Part shown: positions 11,780 to 18,452 of the stretch, one piece after another
Numbering within the stretch: position 1 is the first letter of the stretch
Layout: every line of letters starts with the position of its first letter
NCBI GenBank assembly: GCA_028277515.1
Contig: JANQGC010000076.1
Location: forward strand, 1-19,386
Length of the DNA stretch: 19,386 nt
Direction of reading: 5' to 3'
Source of the DNA: Anaerolineae bacterium
GTDB lineage: Bacteria; Chloroflexota; Anaerolineae; Promineifilales; Promineifilaceae
The notes under the pieces: generated by a model
What the model was told of the DNA's origin: nothing
Databases searched by the model: none
Seen by the model: the letters and a program-made list of their open reading frames with translations, nothing else
Position numbers and translations under genes: made by a program

Positions 11780-14545
11780 ATGGTTAAACATACAATTACA
11801 ATTCTCAAGAATCCTGTCGTTGCCATAATTGCCGTTTTTGGACTGCTCATCGTTCTGTGGTTTGCCGGCAGTGGATCAACTGCTAAAGCGCAAGAGGGTC
11901 CTCCACTACACCCAACCTTCCCTATCTTAGATGAGGATAGCAAACATGTGCTCGATTCTGGCCAACCACTCTCCACAATGGAAACGTGTGGACAGTGTCA
12001 CGACACCGAATTTATTTCCACTCACAGCTTCCATTCCGATGTAGGCTTGAATTCACTCACGGAACCGGGAACGCAAGAAAGTGGCCAACCCTGGGATATC
12101 AGCCCCGGACTCTTCGGCAAATGGAATCCTTTAACCTACAGCTATTTATCTCCTGAGGGGGATGAGCGTATTGATTTAAGCACGGCCGACTGGATCAAAC
12201 GCTTCGGCAGCCGCCATGCCGGCGGGGGACCCGCCAAAACAAGTAGAGGGGGCAACCCGCTCACCGACCTGAAACCGGATGCCAATGATGTGCAGACCAG
12301 CAGCATCGATCCACTCAGCGGAGAACAAACAGCCTGGAATTGGGAAGAATCCGGAACGGTAGAAATGAACTGCTTTTTATGCCATTGGCCGGAGCCGGAC
12401 AACGAGGCCAGGGTGAGCGCCCTTCAATCAGGCGAATTTCACTGGGCCAACAGCGCGACATTGCAAGGAAGCGGCATCATCAGCGGGACCAATAACGCCT
12501 GGGAATGGAATACAGATGCCTTTGATCCACAAGGAAACTTGCAGCAGCCATTGATCCAGGTACAAGATCCTACCAATGAAAACTGCGGTCTCTGCCACGG
12601 CCTTGTCCATGTCGATCCGCAAACCCCGGCCATATTATCCGGCTGCTCGGCCGATCAATGGAGCACCATTACCACCGGACAAATCATGTCTCCGCAAAAA
12701 ATTAACCAGTCCGGGTTGAACATTGAAAACAAGCCAGAACTGCGTCGATCCTGGGATGTGCATACGGAACGGGTCGTTAGCTGCACCGATTGCCATTACG
12801 CTTTGAATAACCCCATTTATTACCAGGAAACAGACGGAACCCGCCCTGAGCATCTCTTATTTGATCCCCGGCGCATTGATTTAGGCGAATATCTTTACCG
12901 GCCGCTGCACCAGTTTGCTAAAGGACAAAGCGCACAGGGAACCCTGGCACCGCAGTTCAACAACTCTCTGAGAAGGTGCGAGTCATGCCATGAGACCACA
13001 GAAACACATCAATGGCTGCCCTATACCGAGCAACATATGAAGGCATTAAGTTGTGAGACCTGTCATATACCCAAAATGTATGCCCCGGCACGACAATATA
13101 TGGACTGGACTGTGCTCAACCAGGACGGCACGCCTGTTTCCAACTGCCGGGGTGTAGAAGGGGAAGGGCCGACGATGGCCAGTGTGCTCATTACCGGATT
13201 TGATCCGGTCTTGCTGCTAAGAGAAAATGCCAGCGGTAGTTCCCAACTGGCGCCGCACAATCTCATCTCTTCCTGGTTCTGGGTTTATGGCGATCCGCAG
13301 CGCCCAGTGCCCCAGCGTGACCTGCAAAATGCCTGGTTGGATGACAACCAATCTTATCATCCGGAAATCCTTGAACTATTTGATACCAACGAAGATGGCC
13401 AGTTAGATAACCAGGAACTGGTCATTGACAGTGAAGAAAAAGAGAGTTTAATCGCATCTCGTTTGTCGGCCTTGGGTTTAGAGAATCCGCAAATCATGGC
13501 TGAAACACGGCCGTACAGCATCAGTCACAACGTGACGCATGGTGAGTGGGCAACAAAGGATTGCAGCGTCTGTCATCGTGAAGATTCACAACTGGCAGCG
13601 GCAATGGTCCTTTCCGATCGTACACCTGGAGGCGTCCTACCTGCATTCATCAGCAACGCCCCAACAAATATAAATGGGGAGATGATTGTTGATGGTAACG
13701 GCCGCCTTCTCTTTCAGCCACAAACTGCCCTGGCAAACCTGTATGTCTTAGGTCATGACAGTGAGCGGATCGTTGACATTATAGGTGCGCTGATATTCGT
13801 AGCTACCTTATCAGGTGTATGCCTGCACGCCGGATTGCGGTTTATCTCATCGCGTCGTCAAGCACCGCATCATCCGGCGCTTCAAGAAGTTTATATGTAT
13901 TCCGTTTATGAACGGCTGTGGCACTGGCTGCAAACCGCGGTGATCTTAATTCTATTATTCACCGGCTTAATTATCCACAAACCGGATATCTTTAGAATAT
14001 TCAGTTTCCGCTGGGTTGTCCAGGTTCATAATATTATGGCCGCAATTTTGATTGCTAATGCCGCCTTAGCCCTGTTTTACAACCTGGTCAGTGGTGAAAT
14101 AAAACAATACCTGCCCAGGCCAAGAGGTTTCTTCAATCAAGCATTTTCGCAGGCCAAATATTATCTTCTAGGCATTTTTAGAGGGGAAGATCATCCTTTT
14201 GAAAAAACGCCCGAACGGAAATTGAACCCTTTGCAGCAGATGACCTATTTAGGATTGTTAAACGTATTACTGCCATTACAAATCCTCACCGGAATCCTGA
14301 TGCGGGGGGCGCAGCAATGGCCTCAACTATCCGGACAGCTAGGCGGACTGCCATTCCTGGCCCCATTCCATACCTTAATTTCCTGGCTGCTGGCCTCTTT
14401 TATCGTGATGCATGTTTATTTGACGACGACCGGCCCAACCCCCCTGGCGAACATCGAAGCGATGATCATGGGTTGGGATGAGGTTGAAGTGCAGCGGGAT
14501 TCACCGGCCGGCACAACAACACAAGGGAACGTAACGGCCGATTAA
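11780..14545 (+). CDS. Heptaheme cytochrome c / EF-hand / PhsC-like cytochrome b fusion
   Basis: A probable quinol-oxidising partner of the octaheme cytochrome, 921 residues long. An N-terminal hydrophobic segment (about 11-30) ends in A-K-A, followed by an extracytoplasmic region with seven CXXCH motifs starting at C70, C198, C269, C335, C400, C425 and C595. Between the sixth and seventh lies a canonical EF-hand loop, D-T-N-E-D-G-Q-L-D-N-Q-E (535-546). About five membrane segments follow from residue 667; Y-E-R-L-W-H-W (710-716), V-H-N-I-M-A, F-H-T-L-I-S and M-H-V-Y-L carry histidines suited to heme b, resembling thiosulfate reductase cytochrome b subunits (PhsC/COG4117). Electrons could thus pass from menaquinol through b to c hemes in one chain. 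There is no clear Shine-Dalgarno sequence. Family identity of the heptaheme part is not recognised. Confidence 0.85.
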   Translation: MVKHTITILKNPVVAIIAVFGLLIVLWFAGSGSTAKAQEGPPLHPTFPILDEDSKHVLDSGQPLSTMETCGQCHDTEFISTHSFHSDVGLNSLTEPGTQESGQPWDISPGLFGKWNPLTYSYLSPEGDERIDLSTADWIKRFGSRHAGGGPAKTSRGGNPLTDLKPDANDVQTSSIDPLSGEQTAWNWEESGTVEMNCFLCHWPEPDNEARVSALQSGEFHWANSATLQGSGIISGTNNAWEWNTDAFDPQGNLQQPLIQVQDPTNENCGLCHGLVHVDPQTPAILSGCSADQWSTITTGQIMSPQKINQSGLNIENKPELRRSWDVHTERVVSCTDCHYALNNPIYYQETDGTRPEHLLFDPRRIDLGEYLYRPLHQFAKGQSAQGTLAPQFNNSLRRCESCHETTETHQWLPYTEQHMKALSCETCHIPKMYAPARQYMDWTVLNQDGTPVSNCRGVEGEGPTMASVLITGFDPVLLLRENASGSSQLAPHNLISSWFWVYGDPQRPVPQRDLQNAWLDDNQSYHPEILELFDTNEDGQLDNQELVIDSEEKESLIASRLSALGLENPQIMAETRPYSISHNVTHGEWATKDCSVCHREDSQLAAAMVLSDRTPGGVLPAFISNAPTNINGEMIVDGNGRLLFQPQTALANLYVLGHDSERIVDIIGALIFVATLSGVCLHAGLRFISSRRQAPHHPALQEVYMYSVYERLWHWLQTAVILILLFTGLIIHKPDIFRIFSFRWVVQVHNIMAAILIANAALALFYNLVSGEIKQYLPRPRGFFNQAFSQAKYYLLGIFRGEDHPFEKTPERKLNPLQQMTYLGLLNVLLPLQILTGILMRGAQQWPQLSGQLGGLPFLAPFHTLISWLLASFIVMHVYLTTTGPTPLANIEAMIMGWDEVEVQRDSPAGTTTQGNVTAD

Positions 14546-14552
14546 ATCACTT

Positions 14553-14578
14553 AAACCTGGCTGCAAAAAGCCTGGTTT
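14553..14578. terminator. Hairpin between the cytochrome fusion gene and the YeeE/YedE genes
   Basis: AAACCTGGCT (14553-14562) pairs with AGCCTGGTTT (14569-14578) except for one T-T mismatch, with loop GCAAAA; the right arm ends in a TTTT run (14576-14579). It lies eight bases after the stop of the cytochrome gene. It could be a weak intrinsic terminator that lowers expression of the transporters, or a processing or stability element. The short T run makes full termination doubtful. Confidence 0.5.
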
Positions 14579-14590
14579 TACATGGAAAAA

Positions 14591-14596
14591 AGGAGA
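14591..14596 (+). promoter_or_regulatory. Ribosome binding site deciding the start of the first YeeE/YedE gene
   Basis: AGGAGA lies six bases before the ATG at 14603. The alternative ATG at 14582 would put this site inside the coding sequence, so 14603 is the better start. Confidence 0.7.
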
Positions 14597-14602
14597 TCGT
14601 AC

Positions 14603-15178
14603 ATGACCACAATTTCAAGCGATACGGTTTTACCAGAAGAAAAATCAAAAGAATTCACGGAAAAAAAGTCTGCTCGCGCTTACATAAACCCATATTTAGC
14701 CGGCATCCTTTTAGGCCTCGTCTTATTTTCGGCCTTCTTCATCACCGGCAGCGGTCTGGGCGCATCCGGAGGGTTGAACCGCTTGTTAGTCTTTGTTGAG
14801 GATTTGATTGCTCCGGGGCATATTAACCGGGTGCCTTATTTAATTGCCCTGGCTGGCGGTGACAAAAATCCCCTGGATAGTTGGATTGTTTTCCTGACAA
14901 TCGGCACAATTATCGGCGGTTTTCTTTCCGGTTTATTCGGCCGTCGTGTCAAAGCGGAGACAATTAAAGGGCCACATATTTCTACCCGCACCCGCTGGCT
15001 GATGGCTTTTCTGGGCGGGCTGCTTATGGGCTATGGCGCCCGGTTTGCCCGTGGTTGCACCTCCGGCCAGGCGCTTTCGGGAGGAGCTGTGCTGTCCGTT
15101 GGCAGTTGGGCATTTATGTTGGCCGTATTTGCCGGAGCCTACGCCCTGGCCTACTTCTTCCGTTGGGAATGGAATTAA
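14603..15178 (+). CDS. YeeE/YedE (DUF395) sulfur transporter, first of a pair
   Basis: A membrane protein of 191 residues. A charged cytoplasmic N-terminus of about 30 residues (rich in E and K) is followed by roughly four to five hydrophobic segments. The family signature G-A-R-F-A-R-G-C-T-S-G-Q (Cys152) is present; in characterised YeeE/YedE proteins such a cysteine binds thiosulfate during uptake. Proteins of this half-size usually work as a pair, as in PmpA/PmpB, and the next gene is the matching second half. It may therefore import thiosulfate or another reduced-sulfur compound formed by the upstream reductase. It starts 57 bases after the cytochrome gene, beyond a hairpin, and 22 bases before the partner. 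The exact substrate is inferred. Confidence 0.9.
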   Translation: MTTISSDTVLPEEKSKEFTEKKSARAYINPYLAGILLGLVLFSAFFITGSGLGASGGLNRLLVFVEDLIAPGHINRVPYLIALAGGDKNPLDSWIVFLTIGTIIGGFLSGLFGRRVKAETIKGPHISTRTRWLMAFLGGLLMGYGARFARGCTSGQALSGGAVLSVGSWAFMLAVFAGAYALAYFFRWEWN

Positions 15179-15186
15179 ACACAAAC

Positions 15187-15191
15187 TGGAG
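15187..15191 (+). promoter_or_regulatory. Ribosome binding site of the second YeeE/YedE gene
   Basis: TGGAG nine bases before the ATG at 15201. The open frame extends back to 15033 inside the first YeeE/YedE gene, but this site and the family alignment place the start at 15201. Confidence 0.55.
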
Positions 15192-15200
15192 CAAAAAATC

Positions 15201-16430
15201 ATGACCATATTTCCTCTCCAACTCGCAGAACTATTTGGACATTGGGGTTCTTATATTGTCTACCTGGTAATTGGCATGGCCTTTGGTGCGGTATTGGAAA
15301 TGGCCGGCTTCGGCAATTCACGAAAACTTGCCGCCCAATTCTATTTCAAAGACATGACCGTTCTAAAAGTCATGTTCACGGCCATCATCGTGGCCATGGT
15401 CCTTATATTTGGGGCAACCGCGTTGGGTCTCCTGGATTATAATCTTATCTGGGTCAATCCAACCTATTTATGGCCAGGCATTGTTGGTGGCTTAATTATG
15501 GGCGCCGGCTTCATCATTGGCGGCTTTTGTCCCGGCACATCTCTGGTTGCAATGGCCACGCTCAAAAAAGATGGCCTATTTTTCGTCTTAGGCGTGCTTT
15601 CCGGGATTTTCCTGTTTGGCGAAACGATAGATCGCCTGGCGGTATTTTGGAACTCCTCATACATGGGACGCTTTACTTTACCCGAGCTATTTGGTTTACC
15701 AACTGGCGTGGTTGTCCTCCTGGTCGTGCTCATGGCCCTGGTCATGTTTTGGGGAGGTGAAAAGTTGGAACAACGTTTTGGCGGAAAGGATCCGGCAAAA
15801 GCCCCTAAATGGCGTTACGCCGCCGCCGGAATTCTCGTTACTGGAGCGGTCGGCCTGATTTTCATTGGCCAACCCACCAATAATGATCGCTGGAATATGA
15901 TCGCGAATGAAAAACAGGCGATTTTGGACAATCGAGACGTTCAAATTCATCCGGGAGAGCTTTTAGACTCTCTTAACGATACACAGCTAAAAGTTATCAT
16001 GCTTGATGTTCGCGATGAGGTGGATTACAACTTGTTCCACATCTTGGATTCCCGCCACGTGCCGCTGGATGATCTGCCCCGAATGATTGACTCGCTGCAC
16101 CTGGAACCGGAAAATGCCTTGTTTGTGACAATGAGTAACGATGAACAGGCAGCGACGGAAGCCTGGAAAATCCTCCAGGCTGAAAGTGTGCCCAATGTGT
16201 ACATTCTTGAAGGGGGTATTAATAACTGGATCGCCACATTTGGGGAAGACGACCTGACCAAAAATTTCAACCGTGGCGCGGGTAACGACCAGTTATGTTA
16301 TATATTCGATTCGGCCGTTGGCTCAAATTACACCGCAGCAGAACCCGACCCGCATGCATTTGAAATGATTTATACACCCAAGATACAAATGGAGTTAAAA
16401 CGCGCGCCCACTAGCGGTGGTTGTGGTTAA
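15201..16430 (+). CDS. YeeE/YedE sulfur transporter with extracytoplasmic rhodanese-like domain and Gly-Gly-Cys-Gly tail
   Basis: 409 residues. Residues 10-235 have about six hydrophobic segments and the YeeE/YedE signature G-G-F-C-P-G-T-S (Cys110). A basic loop (K-L-E-Q-R-F-G-G-K to K-W-R-Y) precedes the last segment, so by the positive-inside rule the C-terminal part lies outside the membrane. Residues about 255-350 are rhodanese-like: L-D-V-R-D (Asp269, Arg271) and Y-I-L-E-G-G-I-N-N-W are clear. At the active-site loop, where a cysteine is expected, the sequence reads F-V-T-M-S-N-D-E (Met311), so sulfurtransferase activity is not expected. The protein ends T-S-G-G-C-G, with Cys408 next to last, resembling the sulfur-carrying GGCGG end of SoxY. 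It may pass sulfur to the transporter pore. It is the last gene before a convergent glgC, 50 bases away. Confidence 0.88.
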   Translation: MTIFPLQLAELFGHWGSYIVYLVIGMAFGAVLEMAGFGNSRKLAAQFYFKDMTVLKVMFTAIIVAMVLIFGATALGLLDYNLIWVNPTYLWPGIVGGLIMGAGFIIGGFCPGTSLVAMATLKKDGLFFVLGVLSGIFLFGETIDRLAVFWNSSYMGRFTLPELFGLPTGVVVLLVVLMALVMFWGGEKLEQRFGGKDPAKAPKWRYAAAGILVTGAVGLIFIGQPTNNDRWNMIANEKQAILDNRDVQIHPGELLDSLNDTQLKVIMLDVRDEVDYNLFHILDSRHVPLDDLPRMIDSLHLEPENALFVTMSNDEQAATEAWKILQAESVPNVYILEGGINNWIATFGEDDLTKNFNRGAGNDQLCYIFDSAVGSNYTAAEPDPHAFEMIYTPKIQMELKRAPTSGGCG

Positions 16431-16480
16431 ATCAGCAGGTCTATAAACTAAAGATGCCAATTTTCGGAATGTAAAACCAC

Positions 16481-17746
16481 TTAAATCACAGTTCCATCGG
16501 GAATAACCGCGTTTTTAGGTACAATGACAATCCCTTCCCTGGAAACCCAATTGTCATGTTCTTCATCCCCCCGGTCTGCAAAATAGCGGATGATGACTTG
16601 ACTGCCAATGCGCGCGTTTTTATCGATGATTGCCCCTTCGATAACTGTCCCCGGCGATACGCCGATAGGCGGTTTTCCTTTTCCCTTACTCGCTTCTTGT
16701 TCATCGGCCGATTCATAAAAATCAGCGCCCATCATCACCGTTCGTTGAATCGTTACCCGTTCTCCAATGATACTTCTCAAGCCAATCACAGAATCGCGAA
16801 TGGTAGCTTCTTGTATACGGCAACCGTCGGCAAGCAAAACATTCTGTAAATTGCCGCCTTGAACTTTAGAACCTGGGAGAAATCGAGGGCGTGTGTAAAT
16901 CGGCCGGTTAGGATCATAAAGATTGAATTTAGGTAAAGGAGCTGCCATATTTAAATTGACTTCATAAAAGCGGTCCATTGTACCGATATCTTCCCAATAC
17001 CCATCAAAAACAAAACCTGTTACGTGGCGGGTTTGAATGGCAGCAGGAATGATATCTTTCCCGAAATCCGTCCCCTCTTTGTCTGACAGGATATCAATTA
17101 AAGCCTCCATTGAAAATACATAGATGCCCATAGAGGCCATATATGGCTTTTCCGGATCATTTCCACTGGCGTATCCTTCCAAAGCTTCATCTGTTAGAGG
17201 CTTTTCAACAAAGTCTTGAATTTGATAATCATCGTTCATTTTTAAGATGCCCAAGGCATCCGTTTTAGAGCGTTCGACCGGCTGCACAGCGATGGTGATA
17301 TCTGCTTCTTGAGCGATATGATGCTCTAGAAATTCCATATAATCCATGCGATACAAATGGTCGCCGGCCAAAATGATGACGTAAGTACAGCCGGATTCCT
17401 CAATTTCATGAAGCTGTTTTCGTATGGCGTCTGCTGTGCCTTGATACCAATCCACCCTGCTCTGATCGGTTTGCTCGGCGGCGAGAATTTGCACCCATCC
17501 GGCCGTGAAAATATCGCGAGTGTAGGTACGATGAATATGCCGGTGTAGTGAAACCGATTTAAATTGGGTTAGGATTGCAATTTTATCGATGCCCGCATGA
17601 AAACAATTGCTCATCGGGATATCAATCAAACGATATTTTCCGGCAAATGGAACTGCCGGTTTCGTACGGTCCCGTGTTAGTGGAAATAATCGTGTGCCAA
17701 CGCCGCCACCTAAGATTACTGCCACAACATCGCGCATATTTACCAT
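16481..17746 (-). CDS. glgC: Glucose-1-phosphate adenylyltransferase
   Basis: Makes ADP-glucose from ATP and glucose-1-phosphate, the first committed step of bacterial glycogen synthesis, in the cytoplasm. The 421-residue protein has the normal length. The nucleotidyltransferase domain opens with G-G-G-V-G-T-R-L-F-P-L-T and K-P-A-V-P-F-A-G-K-Y-R-L-I-D-I-P; further blocks are I-L-A-G-D-H-L-Y-R-M-D-Y, D-F-V-E-K-P and Y-W-E-D-I-G-T. The C-terminal quarter has the hexapeptide-like left-handed beta-helix pattern. The closing V-P-K-N-A-V-I-P-D-G-T-V-I resembles cyanobacterial and plant enzymes. AAGGAGG stands seven bases before the ATG at 17744-17746. No other glycogen gene is in the window; the gene stands alone, divergent from the phosphatase gene. 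Confidence 0.96.
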   Translation of the reverse strand: MVNMRDVVAVILGGGVGTRLFPLTRDRTKPAVPFAGKYRLIDIPMSNCFHAGIDKIAILTQFKSVSLHRHIHRTYTRDIFTAGWVQILAAEQTDQSRVDWYQGTADAIRKQLHEIEESGCTYVIILAGDHLYRMDYMEFLEHHIAQEADITIAVQPVERSKTDALGILKMNDDYQIQDFVEKPLTDEALEGYASGNDPEKPYMASMGIYVFSMEALIDILSDKEGTDFGKDIIPAAIQTRHVTGFVFDGYWEDIGTMDRFYEVNLNMAAPLPKFNLYDPNRPIYTRPRFLPGSKVQGGNLQNVLLADGCRIQEATIRDSVIGLRSIIGERVTIQRTVMMGADFYESADEQEASKGKGKPPIGVSPGTVIEGAIIDKNARIGSQVIIRYFADRGDEEHDNWVSREGIVIVPKNAVIPDGTVI

Positions 17747-17753
17747 TCACTTG

Positions 17754-17773
17754 CCTCCTTGGGCGTGATTATA
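17754..17773 (-). promoter_or_regulatory. Candidate glgC -10 box and ribosome binding site
   Basis: On the minus strand TATAAT (17768-17773) is followed by AAGGAGG (17754-17760), seven bases before the glgC ATG. The ribosome site is strong. The -10 is a perfect hexamer but has no good -35 and would put the transcript start right at the ribosome site, so the promoter part is tentative. The rest of the 150-base gap to the phosphatase gene is A/T-rich without a clear plus-strand promoter. Confidence 0.4.
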
Positions 17774-17896
17774 AAAGAAACGATAAGACACGTTATTCAG
17801 TAACAATTATTATAACTCATTGTATTTAATATTGAGTATTTCGATTTGTTAAAATTGGGTTTGTTTTTTCCTTTTACTGCCGTTATCCTTCCTCTT

Positions 17897-18442
17897 ATGA
17901 ATATATTTCATCACTTCTTCGATATATTTTATCCGGCGATTCGCTATCTGTATGAGCGAATAATGGGGCATCGTTGGTTCGATCAAATTACGCCACAAAT
18001 TTGGCTCGGCGGCGCTCCCTCTTATGCCCGTGATTACGACTTCATTTTAGATCATAAAATAAATGCCGTGATTAACATTCGCGCCGAAAGAGTAGATGAT
18101 GTCGCATTCTATAAAAAAAACGACATCACCCACATTCAATATAAGGTGCCGGACGTCACAGTTCCAAAGGATGATATTATTTCTGACGCTGTAACCTGGA
18201 TGAAACAGCAAATCGATGATGAGCGAATCGTCCTCGTCCATTGCGCCAAAGGGCGCGGCCGATCGGCCACCTTAGTCGCTGCTTACCTCATGAAAGAAGA
18301 AAATATGACCCTGGAAGAAGCAAACGCCCTAATGAAGAAAAAGCGACCGCTGACAAAATTAGAGGGCAAACATCATCGGCATCTAAGCGCCTGGTTTAAC
18401 AGACACAAACCTCCGAAACAGCAAGGTCAAGAAACAACCTGA
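17897..18442 (+). CDS. Dual-specificity protein phosphatase family protein (PTPMT1-like)
   Basis: A cysteine-based phosphatase of 181 residues. The signature [10 protein letters not shown] gives catalytic Cys116 and Arg122; Asp86 in V-P-D-V-T-V-P is the likely general acid. The order F-Y-P then R-W-F-D-Q-I then I-W-L-G-G-A-P at the N-terminus resembles PTPMT1, a phosphatidylglycerophosphate phosphatase, so a lipid-phosphate substrate is as likely as a phosphoprotein. The N-terminal 20 residues are aromatic and hydrophobic and could touch the membrane. The start is uncertain: ATG 17897 fits the family length but has no Shine-Dalgarno sequence; a TTG at 17846 in the same frame adds 17 hydrophobic residues. 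Ten bases before mutS, probably co-transcribed. Confidence 0.85.
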   Translation: MNIFHHFFDIFYPAIRYLYERIMGHRWFDQITPQIWLGGAPSYARDYDFILDHKINAVINIRAERVDDVAFYKKNDITHIQYKVPDVTVPKDDIISDAVTWMKQQIDDERIVLVHCAKGRGRSATLVAAYLMKEENMTLEEANALMKKKRPLTKLEGKHHRHLSAWFNRHKPPKQQGQETT

Positions 18443-18452
18443 AAAACTATAT

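Noticed and set aside
15033..15200. In-frame upstream extension of the second YeeE/YedE gene into the first, which could suggest a frameshifted single gene
   Set aside because: The first gene has its own complete signature and stop, and the second has its own ribosome site and a normal family start at 15201. Two separate half-size proteins are usual for this family.
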